Shown here: positions 34,198-44,829 of the stretch, piece by piece
Numbering within the stretch: position 1 is the first letter of the stretch
Layout of the letters: every line of letters starts with the position of its first letter
Assembly (NCBI GenBank): GCA_009761415.1
Contig: QUOL01000005.1
Span: 930,001-994,000 of the forward strand
Source: Sarcomyxa edulis
Taxonomy: Eukaryota; Basidiomycota; Agaricomycetes; Agaricales; Mycenaceae
DNA length: 64,000 nucleotides
Direction of reading: 5' to 3'
Program-made: the position numbers and the translations under genes
Notes under the pieces: model-generated
Told to the model about the DNA's origin: nothing
The model's database searches: none
Seen by the model: only the letters and a program-made list of their open reading frames with translations

Positions 34198-36658
34198 CTA
34201 GACGGCTTTGACGGCGTGAATAAACGCCTTGACCTTATCTAGATCCTTTCCAATCCCACCGTCGAGTTCTACACCACCACTGACATCTACAGCCCAGGGT
34301 CTGACCTGTTCGATAGCAGCGTATACGTTCTCGGGCGTCAGACCCCCCGCTAAGATGATTGGGAGAGGATATTTGGACTGGGTCTTTGATTGTGTGGGTT
34401 TTGCATCGCCATTGGAGGACTCGGATTCCACAGCAGAATCGTAACCCAGGTAAGATGTCCTGTCATCGACGACAATTTCACCGGCGTCAACCACTCGACT
34501 CGCAAAGTCCCAATCGACTGTCTTTCCACTACCGCCGCTAACGCCGCTGCCATCTTCTCTCAGGCTGTCCAACAGCACAAATTCGTGCAGCCCACCCCTC
34601 GTTATCCCACTAACACCTTTGCCATCGTGCCCAACGTGGAAAACCTTGATGACAGGTACGGGAATATGGCGGGCCCATTCGAGTGGTTCAGATCCATGGA
34701 GTTGGACCATGTCGAGCTGGACCTGCGATACAGTATGCAGGATTGTGGCGAGTGATGCGTTTTGGAACACACCGACAAGAAGGGGGCGCGATGATGCTGA
34801 AGAGAGGCGGTTGGCTTGGGCTGTGAACCAAGGGGCATTGAGTACCTCGGATTCGGAAGCAGGGGTAGGTGGAGTAGTGCCTCGCAGGAATCGGATAGCG
34901 GTGGAGATCTCTTGGGCAGTGACCAAATCCACATGCCTCTTCGAGTTCTCCACGAACATCAAGCCAAGCATATCCGCACCAGCCTCGGCACATCCAATAG
35001 CCTCCCTTTTACTCTTGATACCACAGATCTTGACCAACGGTCGACCTGCTTTCCAGTCCCTCTCGTGAACTTCCGCAGGAAGCCCTAAAAGTTCTCGCAC
35101 GAAAGCCCCTGGGTCTTTGGCTCTCATCAAGCTTTCTCCAACGAGAACAGCTCCGACGCCATCCCCAGCGTATCTCCGCACGTCGTCATTACTCGTGATG
35201 CCACTCAACGCACATAGAATCACATCTTTACCCTTGACCATATCGCTCAGTCGACTCGTGGTCCCCATATCCACCTCGAAATCGTGTAGATTCCGGTTGT
35301 TCACTCCGATCACCTTCGCGGGTAGGGATAATGCCAGCTCCATCTCACGTGCATTGTTGACCTCCACTAAAGGCTCCATACCCAGCTCCAAACTGTACTT
35401 GTATAGATCTCGCAGCAGGCTCTCGGGCAGCATGCTGACGATCAGCAAGATAGTGTCGGCACCCCACAAGCGGGATTCCAGGATCTGGTATCGGGATAGG
35501 ATGAAGTCCTTGCGGAGGATGGCTGGTCGGTCGGTCAAGTGGGCGACGCTGAGACGTGCGTGGAGCATGTCTTGGAGGGAGCCGAGGAACCAATGCGGCT
35601 CTGTCAGTACGGAGATGGCTGATGCACCAGAGAGTGCGTAAGTGAGTGCTTGGGCTGCTGGGGAAGTAGATAGAGAGATGGGTCCCTTTGATGGTGAAGC
35701 ACGTTTTATTTCGGCTAGGAGAGAGGGGGTGTGGGGAGTGGATTTGAGACGTTCGAGGAAGGATATCAATGGAGGTGCGATGTTGAGGGAGAGGAGGGTT
35801 TGAAGATCAGAAAGTGTCGTTCCCGGGGTAGATTCCGCTTTCGAGACATCGGTGAGGCGTTGGGCGTAGATCTTCTCGAGGATTGTCGGCGCCTTCGAGG
35901 AGCTCGCTTCTGGAAGGGCCTCGACAGGAAAAGGAGGTAGAGTCAAGTCGAGGACTTTGCTCTCTGGATTCTCTTCCCATAAACCGCCCCGTAGGTTCAA
36001 GAAGTTTCTGAACAACAAGTCTCCACCTTCACTCAGAATACTTTCTGGGTGATACTGGACTGCTTCGAGTGTGTATTTCCGGTGTCGGACCCCCATGATG
36101 ACGCCTGATTCCTCGGATGTAGATGTAACGGCGAAATCGGGGGGAAGAGTGTTAATGGCAGCACTCAATGAGTGGTATCGAGTAGACTTGATGCCTTGGG
36201 GTACCCCTCTAAAGCATCCACGATTGTCATGGCGTATGCGAGAGACCTTTCCATGCATGATTTCACCAGCAAATCTTCCCAATTAATGTTGAGTTGACAT
36301 GTACACGGCATACGATGAATATGACTCACCCAATGTTTCCGCCATGCAAATCGACCATGCACTGTAGACCCATGCATACCCCTAATATTGGTACCTTTCC
36401 GGTGAAGTAGTCTATTGCAGCCTTTGAAATTCCGGAATCTGTGCTGGGATGCCCGGGACCAGGAGAGATGATGAGAGATTTGATGTTCAACTGAGGCAAC
36501 AACGAAGAGTCGATTGCATCGTTTCGAACGACGGTGACATTTGCACCCAATAGACAGAGTTCTTGGTACAGATTCCAAGTGAATGAATCATAATTGTCTA
36601 TCATAAGAACATCGATAGGACGACGCAGTTCAGCAGGCAGAAGACTAGATGTCGCCAT
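34198..36658 (-). CDS. TRP1: Trifunctional tryptophan enzyme: GATase / indole-3-glycerol-phosphate synthase / PRA isomerase
   Basis: Two exons on the minus strand (36330-36658 and 34198-36274) give 801 residues, the normal fungal three-domain fusion. Domain 1 is the glutamine amidotransferase subunit of anthranilate synthase: [22 protein letters not shown], catalytic Cys in GVCMGLQCM, and His/Glu in [10 protein letters not shown]. Domain 2 is [73 protein letters not shown]. Domain 3 is [35 protein letters not shown], and [20 protein letters not shown] near the end. The three together carry out steps of the chorismate-to-tryptophan pathway (with the separate TRP2 subunit). All signature residues are intact. 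A TATA box lies about 55 bases upstream of the start. Confidence 0.95.
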
Positions 36659-36713
36659 GTTTTGGGAGCTCGAAGATGGGGAAAATTCTGGGAGGCAGAT
36701 GTAGGTTTCTGAG

Positions 36714-36720
36714 CTTTATA
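36714..36720 (-). promoter_or_regulatory. TATA box of TRP1
   Basis: TATAAAG on the minus strand, 56 bases upstream of the ATG at 36658. It is a usual position for a fungal TATA with a short leader. Confidence 0.4.
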
Positions 36721-37651
36721 AGAACACGACTCCCGGGCTCGGTTCCTGGTGCTGTTTAGATGCGAACAAGGAGAGGCGAACAGCTATTCGGGAGTTCGAG
36801 AGGCTAAGTGAGGACGGTGCTGACTCAAAATTTACCGCGATGTGTCTTGTCTCCTTCCATCATCGTCCTTGCTGCCTACGCGAACTACGATGTCCCGTCG
36901 ACATCTCACACCTATCACTTCAGCGCGACGCTGTTCTAGACGACATTGTACGCCTGTATTGAGGTGGTTCACTATCAGGGAACCATTTTTCGGGGTGAAT
37001 CGATGCTTCCTGCAGCTACGGATCAGGGTATGTAATGGCATCGCATGGAAACTTCAATTGCAGTCCGATACAGCAGTACTATCACCATGATGCATACCCA
37101 CGATGCATACTGGCCAGGATCAAAGTTGTCATTGCCGAAGAAACGACTCTGAGGTACAGGACGAGCGCTGGAATCCTCGGCATCGAAGAACCCTGAACTT
37201 GAACAACTTGGTAGGTAGTTTCACCGGTTACCTGACTTGATTCCTAGATTCTCCAGTGCCGCACTTCTCGCAGGCGATATACTTTTCTATGCATCGGTTC
37301 ACAGCAGCTAACAAACGGCATGCTCAATCCCAATTGATTGCAGAGCTTATTTGCAACATGATCACTGCGGTCGAAGCAACGTCAAGGCAGCTGCAGCGTA
37401 CACATGTTCATATCACTCAGTATTTCATCGGCACTGGACCATGTTACAATTGATCTGCTCAGGTGCATCCGGTACATCCCTCCAGGCTATGTACTGTCTA
37501 CCATCAGACACTTGCAAACGAGTTTGAGCGCAGGTCAACCTATGCTTATATTCATGTACTTAGTAGACTCGTAACATGGATTCTTCGTTTACTCCGAGTG
37601 CTCTGAAGTTGAAGAAAATAAGGACTCGGAAGGTAGTGCACAGCCACTCCG
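36721..37651. other. Intergenic between TRP1 and cardiolipin synthase
   Basis: Divergent promoter region of about 0.9 kb. Only short ORFs are present and no repeat was seen. Confidence 0.3.
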
Positions 37652-38806
37652 ATGCTTGCATTACACGGTCACCAGTGTTGGCGTTCCAACCTCAAGTCAG
37701 ATATCTTCAGTGTTTTTCGCCTTCCTCTTCATCGTACCATCACATATCAGCTCTCAAGACCACGAATAAGCACATTCCGACCATCCCCTAAACAATCCAT
37801 CTTCGCGCGAACATTGTCGACATGTCGACCGCTTTTCAAGGACAGCATTCCGAGTCCGAGTCCCCCGCAGAGAAAACCCACCATTCGAGAAAATATCTAC
37901 ACTATTCCTAATATGTTGACGGCCTCCAGGATCTTGGCGTGTCCGCTTCTTGGCTGGTCGATTTTAGAGGGTCGCTTCTATCTCGCGACTTCAGTTCTCG
38001 TGTATGCAGCTCTTACAGATCTGGCACGTCAACTTTTCGCGTTGTATTTGGATTTTTCTGACCATGGGATGCAGGCCGACGGATTTATAGCGCGTCGCTA
38101 CAACATGGGATCAGTTCTGGGATCAGTACTCGACCCCGCAGCGGACAAGACCCTGATGACTACTCTAGTCGTCACGCTAAGCATGAAGGGACTCATTCCT
38201 CGTCTGTTTCTCTTTGCTTTTCGTGAATTATAGCCTCGATATAATCTGTCCCTCATTGCGATGCATCTCTAGTTCCCCTCTTCGCTGTCATCTTCGGTCG
38301 TGACTTCCTACTCAGTATAGCTGCATTTTATATCCGTTATACGTCACTCCCACCACCTGTGCGTGTTTGACTTTCTACCGATGGACCCACATCTCAAATA
38401 TCTCGCCTCCAGAAAACGCTCTTGCGATATTGGGATTTCTCGATTCCGTCCGCAGAGGTGCGGCCTACAGAAATCAGCAAGGTATTCAGAGGCCACCACT
38501 TCATAGCAGACGAATAGGCCAGCGTTGACAATTTCCCCTTTACAGATTAACACAGCTCTTCAACTCCTTCTCATGGGCGTCACGACCGTCAGTCCCATCC
38601 TGCCATTCGAGATCGGCCTTCCTTTACAGGGCTTACAGTCCGTCGTTTTTTCACTCATAACATTTGCATCGCAAAATGTGCTCATCTGGAACTTTAGGTG
38701 GATTGTGGCGTCCTCCACTATATTGAGCGGTGCTTCTTATCTTGTTTCCAAAGATGCTGTTCGTATTGTATCAGAGCGAAGGAGGCAAAAACCTCCACAA
38801 TCGTAA
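37652..38806 (+). CDS. CRD1: Cardiolipin synthase (CDP-alcohol phosphatidyltransferase)
   Basis: Joins CDP-diacylglycerol and phosphatidylglycerol to cardiolipin in the mitochondrial inner membrane. Five exons (37652-38023, 38075-38201, 38273-38358, 38413-38481, 38546-38806) give 304 residues. The Arg/Ser-rich, acid-poor N-terminus (FRLPLHRTITYQLSRPRIST) fits a mitochondrial presequence. The family motif spans the first junction: TDLADGFIARRYNMG then SVLDPAADK, i.e. Dx2DGx2ARx8Gx3Dx3D with all residues present. IYTIPNMLTASRI and several hydrophobic spans follow the family. To restore DLADG the first intron must start with GC (CTG|GCACGT), because the nearby GT puts the motif out of frame. The ATG at 37652 is used as the start, but an upstream exon is possible. 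Confidence 0.9.
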
Positions 38807-39606
38807 CACCATCTCTTTTGAATTCCATCTTGTCCAGACGTCACGTCGTGGTATCTTTTGGCACAGCGCTATATAGAATTAAACGGCGCAAAACCATCAA
38901 AGGTTCGGTTAACATCGCATTCTTGACTGATATCGATCGTCCCCAGTTTACATCTTTTATTTCCTTTGACATGCGCCTAGTAGAGTCCTAGACACGCTCT
39001 ACGGATCTACTGCGACAGACTTGATGTGCTGTGCTGTGCGTCCAGCTTTATTGGCATCCTGACGTTCATTCAATAGGGCTTGTTCTCCAAACGACAACGC
39101 ATCTTCACGGAAGCGAATGTCACGTGATACGATGGAACCGAAAATGGGAATGCGGGTTGTATTGTTGAAAATCCATAATCTGGGTTCTCTTGATGTGCTC
39201 CCAAGGATCGATGGACAATTTGTTCATCGATTGTGACTATACTATATCACAAGGACCGGACAGGAAGAATCCGGGATCAGCGCTTTTGGTGGCCAACTCT
39301 GGGATCCACACTTGGAAATGGGTTGTACCCATACTCATTTTTTTTTCAGCTCGGAAACTCCCAAAAGGACGTTCTGTTAGCGTCTCGACTACTACAGTAC
39401 CACGGAGACCCAGTTGAATAACATCTAGTAAGTTTCATCGGCGGGTTTTCGGGGCGCAGGACGTCCTGGACCTCCCATCATCGCGCTTGGTCCTTTTTCA
39501 AATTCTCCCAGCCGCGGTCTTCTTATTCGCTATTGACTCGGATTGACCCATCCCTCGGTAACGAGCTGTCGGAGAGTCAATATTCCAGGAAATTTCCGAA
39601 ACGGGG
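38807..39606. other. Intergenic
   Basis: This runs from the end of CRD1 to the TATA box at 39607. It contains a CACGTGA at 39121 and only short ORFs. Confidence 0.3.
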
Positions 39607-39613
39607 TATAAAA
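39607..39613 (+). promoter_or_regulatory. TATA box of the micro-exon locus
   Basis: TATAAAA in GGGGTATAAAAGGCC, followed 25-40 bases later by pyrimidine-rich initiator-like sequence and a long CT-rich, ATG-free leader typical of well-expressed fungal genes. Confidence 0.55.
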
Positions 39614-40082
39614 GGCCTGCGGCCCCATCAAAACTCTTTACTTTTCACCACTACAATCCCCCAACAGCTCGTCTCTTCTCTCATCTTTACACACTACCTC
39701 TTACTCTCTACTTCCTCTAGCACACTTATCACTACACAACCTTATCATCTCCACTTATCTAAAGAAGTGCCACCCGAGGTATGTTTATCGTTTACACCGT
39801 GCTCGTTTGTCCAACACCATTGACACCGATGATTTTGTTTAGAGAAGGGCTCTGCCACTCGTGTACGTCTAGCTTTATACCATTATTGACATATTATCTG
39901 GTCAAGGAATGCGTGCTCTGCCGTGTGGGGATTCGGGAAAAAGGTGCGCGTGCCACTCATCGCATCTCATTCGACAACGCTGATGTTCTCTGTTCCATCC
40001 TTCATTGATGAAGACTGGCTTTTGACGCATCAAGACCAAGTGATAAGCTCGTGCCTCTCATCGCTTTTCTCATATGCGACTC

Positions 40083-41587
40083 AGCCACTTACCATGCCAC
40101 CGAATCCTCAGATTCTCTTACTGGTTGACCACCCCATCCAAGACAGTGCTGCCGAAAGAAACCGCAGAGCACATACCCTGATACAACTCCTCCTGTCAGA
40201 ATCCTCTACGTCCTATTCTGTGGGCCAATGTTCTCTGGTCAGGCTCGGATAATCATGGGGTGTGCTCTGTATGGGTCTCAGGTGGTATCCTGGTGCGAGT
40301 CAAGTGGCAGACTGTGCGTGATACGTTTTGTGCTCTATATTCTTTGTTCATTTCGATCTTCACAGTGGACAAAGGAACAGACCCACGGCCTAGACGAATA
40401 GTACGCCATGGCTCTTCTAAACTCTTTTAATCGTTATTCTTCTCGTAGGGGTCCAAGAACAATTGACCAGCGCCAACCGAGGACAGGTATGTTGTGGCTT
40501 GCATCTGCTCTTCGAATTATCCCAGCGTGTTGTCTTCATAGACACTAGGAGACAACCAGTGACGACCAAAGGACAGATGATGGTACGTCGGGTTCTTTGT
40601 CTGCATCTTCAACATTTTTCCTTAATCCTTGTTTCGTAGATCCCAAAGGAACGGACAAAAGCCTCGTTGGGAAAGGCGCCGAGGAAGAAAAGTCCCTCAA
40701 AGAAGTGCAACCCAAAAATCAAGAAATTGCCGACCTCCATATTCTCTCACTTGCGAATAACCCCATGCAAGACACTGCCGCCGGACGCACCCTGATACAA
40801 CTTCATCCTCTCAGAAACCTCTGACGTCTCGCAATCTTGCAGGCCATATGTTGTCTGGTGAGCCCATGGAACATCGTGTGTATGTGTTTGAAGCAGTGTC
40901 CCGGTGCGGGTCTAGTGGGAGACGGTGCGTGATATATTTGCTTCCTCTATTTTTCTTCTCACGCTCTCCTTAGGTACAAGGGGATCAAGACCCCGACCAA
41001 GGCCAGGAAAGAATGGTACGTCTTGACCTTAACAATCTGCTCACCAACCCTTTTCATAAGAACTCTCTTCGCAGATTCCCAGGGACAACCAGTGCCGACA
41101 AAGGAACAAGGACCGGTACGTTGCGTCTTCTATCTACCCTCTGACTCTTCTAATCGTCTAAGTCTTTGTAGATGCCAAAACATAAACCAGTGCCGATCAA
41201 GGGACAAAGGATTGTACGTCGGTCCTTCACTCGTCTTCGCGCCATCATTTCTCAATCCTCCTTTCGTAGATGCCAAAGGAACAACAAAGCCTTGTAGAAG
41301 AGGCGCCGAGGAAGAAAATTCCCTCAGAAAGTGCAAACCAAGAGGCTGAAAAAGACTAACCTTCAGATCCTCTCACTTGCCAACAACCCGATGAAAGACG
41401 CTGCTGTAGACAGATACGTGCGGACATAGACCCTCAACACACCTCCCATGATATGTCCAAACAGCGAACACTGACGTCTGTGGTTCTTCAGACCTTGTGT
41501 CGGCTGGGTGACGAGGCACGGAATGTTGAGGGGCACTACTCTGTGGCGGTCCTAGGCAGCGCACTGGTGCGGGTCAAGTGGGAGACG
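40083..41587 (+). repeat. Three diverged tandem copies of a longer module in the micro-exon locus
   Basis: Module A is about 40095-40313, B about 40729-40924, C about 41360-41587. Each begins with a hydrophobic stretch (ILLLVDHPIQD, ILSLANNPMQD, ILSLANNPMKD) and ends with CTGGTGCGRGTCAAGTGG-like sequence before GTGCGT. In B and C it is preceded by a unit with GGCGCCGAGGAAGAAAA. This marks internal duplication of a module plus its satellite micro-units. Confidence 0.6.
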
Positions 41588-42150
41588 GTGCGTGCCAACA
41601 TTTGTATGGTTCTTATTCTTTCTGACTTCGTACCTCATAACGGGACCAGGACAATGATGATGACCAAGGCCACCAAATAATAGTACGTGTATCTTCTTTC
41701 GTCCTATTTCTCATCTAATTCTTGATCTGATAGAGCGACAGAAAGAATGACTGAGGACCCACAAAGAACGGTGCGTTGGGTTCTTCGCTCTGTCTTTTCA
41801 ACCCTCCTGATTGTCATCCTCGATAGATACCCAGGGAAAATGACCGAGGACCCACAAAGAAATGGTACGTTGCGACTTTCTCCGTTCTTTTGACCATACT
41901 CATCAATGTCGTCTTCATAGAATCCCAAGAAAAGAAGAACCAGTCCCGAACCTGGCCTAGTACGTCGTATTATTTGTTTATTTATATCATCATTTTCATC
42001 TAATCCTTCTCTTGTAGATTGCCGGAGGAACCAAAGAAAGAAAGCCATGAGAATGGACAAAAGAATCGACAACTCAAGAAAGAAAACGGCGCTCAAATCG
42101 CTTCAAAAAAGAAGAAACAAGAGAGTGGGGAACACGGGGACTCGACATGA

Positions 42151-43660
42151 AAGGTGCGCATCCCGGGGAGGGGTCAGAGACATCCACGTCTTCGATCCTC
42201 GTGCTCCGTTGCAGTTTCGGACCCGGGCTTAAGACTCGGTTTGCTTGGACTTCTTCTTGGCCTTTTGTCTCGAGATATCCAAGTGAGCAAGTCGACCGAT
42301 GCACGTTAAAGCGCACTTTCATGTCTGGTCAATGAAGTTTGTTTGCAGTCGTACGCCTTTGCCTTTGCTGTTGATGAGACCAATTGATTCCTTCATAGAT
42401 GTCCACTGTTTGATCACGTACGTCTCCCTCTGTACTCGGTAGTCATCTTCGCTTTCAATTTGTTCCATCCGAAGGGATGAGTGATACCAATTTCCAAGGT
42501 TGTGGTGGGTTCGATGTCCAACATAACTCATTCCAACCTCTACTCGCCACTCTATCTTTGCGTCTCTTCCTCCACACCTCAATTGCTAAAACCCGAATTA
42601 TTATCTGTCAATTGCCTTTGTGTCCACTAGCATCATAAAACATTGCCTTCTCCCTGAATTCTGCGTTCTCGTTTCATCTCGATATGCACGAAGAGACTGC
42701 CATGAACGACTTGGCTCACATCAAAGTGAACTGGTCAGCCACACCGACGCGTCAACCACCAATGATATTCTGCCCAGCCCTATCTCAAATGCAAAATGAG
42801 ATATTATAGCACATTTCTTGAATCCTTATACCCTATACCTAGTTTGGTTGCGCCTACACCGATAAAGGGACGACTCGCGCACTCCCGCCTATAGAGTTGA
42901 GTGGCAGAAACCACCTACCGATATGCATAAACGTTTCCGTAAGGCCGACTGGGGAATTGGACTAGGGCACCCTTCAAAGGCCACTACCGATTGTCGCGTC
43001 CCCGTTATCGACATAAACCACATCCAGCAGGATTCCCGTGGATGTGACCTAAGCATCACTGTGTACACCTCACCTCCTCCGCCTTTGCCTATAAATGATG
43101 TCCTTCCTTCGATTGTTAGCGATATCTCTGCGTGGATCAAGGCCGACGACGACGACCTTGATGCTATTACACCATCCCCTATAAATTCTCTCGCGTTCTA
43201 TTCCACCGTTCTCACACGCACCTCGCCGCACGCCTCTCCCATTCCTCGTCCATACCACAGTCAGATACGTATTCGAGCGTGTACTTCCTCTCCCGACAGT
43301 TTCCTCACACCTACCCAAAAACATCGGGCCACCGCTATCTCTGAACTAGGACCCACTCATAGCAACTCGTGCTAAGCACGAGTGGGGGCGATATCGGATA
43401 CAGTGAGAGGGAATATGGGGAGTTGCCGGGGCAGGCCATGGCTGACATACAGTTGTATCTTGCGCAGGACGAAGAAGATTCGACTGGTAGACGTTACAAT
43501 CTAAATGGCTGATTGGCGAAGTTGACCAAGACTGTTGCGATATCATCTTAAATTATACTTTTTTGCGGACATCCTTGATTGCGATTCAAATTAGTGCATT
43601 ACTGGTCCAGGGAGAAGGTGCAGTCAGGTCAACGTCGGGAAATGCAAAATCTCTTCGTCC
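42151..43660. other. Intergenic with one unassigned ORF
   Basis: Mostly short ORFs. The plus-strand frame 42923-43375 (150 codons, MHKRFRKADWGIGLG...) is open with a Pro/Ser-rich end; no splice context or family supports it, so it is not called as a gene. Confidence 0.3.
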
Positions 43661-44675
43661 TTACTTGAGTTCAAATGTATCTTCCAGTGTCCGAACATAA
43701 TTCTCTACGAATCGCAGGTAGTATTTGATGTGATCGACAAGACGTTTCTCGTCTGGAGTCGGGTATATGACTTGAAATTCGGGAGTATCATATAATTCTT
43801 TCTCGTTGAATGATCTGTAACCTTCGGGTCAGCGCATTGCGTCGTTGGAGTCCTGTATCTGCAGGCCGTACCCTCTATGTTTCGATTTCCATTCATAAGC
43901 TGCCTTGATCAATCTACGGCAGTCTGTGCCCATCTCGGCCAGAGTTTCGATCTCTTGTGAGGATAGACCAGGGTCGCGGTAGAGGAGACGCGGGGAAGGA
44001 GGGCATTGCTCAGGGTGGAGGTTGGGGAAGTATTCATTGAGGCGGATAGCGAGGATAACAGGGTTGAACGAAGAAGAGGTATAAACATGATAGAGATCCT
44101 ACACGAGGACAAGTTCAATAGCCGTTAGAGGAAAACATGGACCGGATGACTCACGAGCTCAAAGCACCAGGCCAAGATTTTAATATAGATACTGCGCATA
44201 GCTTCATCTTCATCGACTATCTTCTGTATAGAAGCTTCTTCCTCGTCGGTCAAGACAGTGGTTTGTTCTGTTCTGCTTTTGTAGAAAGTGTTCCAGGTGA
44301 GGGCATCACCCGCTTTTGCGACAGCAATTTTTCTGAAGGTTTCCACTGTTGTCAAAAGATCCAGAAGGTCCGGAATCTGGTCAAAAATTAGAGATGGCCT
44401 CAACATATGTCGGATAACAAATGCGACTGGTTGTAACGAGGGCGAATGCGCATCGTGAACGGACGGGGTATCGTCAGGTACGATTTTTTGATCTACATAC
44501 ACTGAAAAGCATTTTTAGCAGGGGTCAAGTAGGTATAAGACTACAACTTGCAATATGTTGCGTAGAGACTTTCGCTGGAGGGTTTTCGAGAATGAAAGGC
44601 GACGTATTTTTGAAGAGATTCGAGCACCATCGACGTGATCAGAGTCCAGACGAGATATGTGACACAAAACAACAT
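43661..44675 (-). CDS. Unknown protein with N-terminal hydrophobic anchor (277 aa)
   Basis: Four exons on the minus strand (44570-44675, 44155-44501, 43872-44098, 43661-43814) join in frame. The N-terminus MLFCVTYLVWTLITSMVLES is hydrophobic and could be a membrane anchor or poor signal peptide. Then come SLIFDQIPDLLDLLTTVETF, FNPVILAIRLNEYFPNLHPE, RLIKAAYEWKSKHRG and, at the end, DEKRLVDHIKYYLRFVENYV. It is mainly helical, with no recognised domain or catalytic motif. The promoter (44698-44726) carries CACGTGA next to CGACGCGACGCGACG. The exon 1 to 2 join is the least sure; the other joins use good sites. Confidence 0.6.
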
Positions 44676-44829
44676 GGGTAACGCGTAAGTCACTGATCAC
44701 GTGAATCAAGTCGACGCGACGCGACGCAGGCTGAGCACGAACAAAAGTTGCCTTGCCCGCAGAGCACCTACAAATCCAAGAGCACATCAACACTAGTAAT
44801 AATACATACAGTCTACCACATCCAATAGA

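Larger units (their letters stand above)
39607..42150 (+). other. Candidate multi-micro-exon gene, function unknown
   Basis: After the TATA box and CT-rich leader, the stretch is built from short exon-like units between good splice signals (TAG/CAG before, GTACGT or GTATGT after), with introns of about 48-60 nt. Clear units are 40366-40400, 40449-40486, 40542-40582, 40974-41015, 41075-41115, 41172-41213, 41734-41770, 41827-41864 and 41921-41959; 41650-41682 is less sure. They share a Lys/Gln/Pro-rich core (CCAGTGCCGACAAAGG-like). Three longer modules end at 40313, 40924 and 41587 with the same GTGCGT donor and share words such as ILSLANNPMQD and LVRVKW. A terminal unit from 42018 reads LPEEPKKESHENGQKNRQLK and stops at 42150. 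I could not join all units into one open frame, so it may be a coding gene spliced in more than one way, or a decaying one. No family is recognised. Confidence 0.5.

Noticed and set aside
42923..43375. 150-codon ORF as a gene
   Set aside because: No family, no splice or promoter context; kept only as a note in the intergenic entry.
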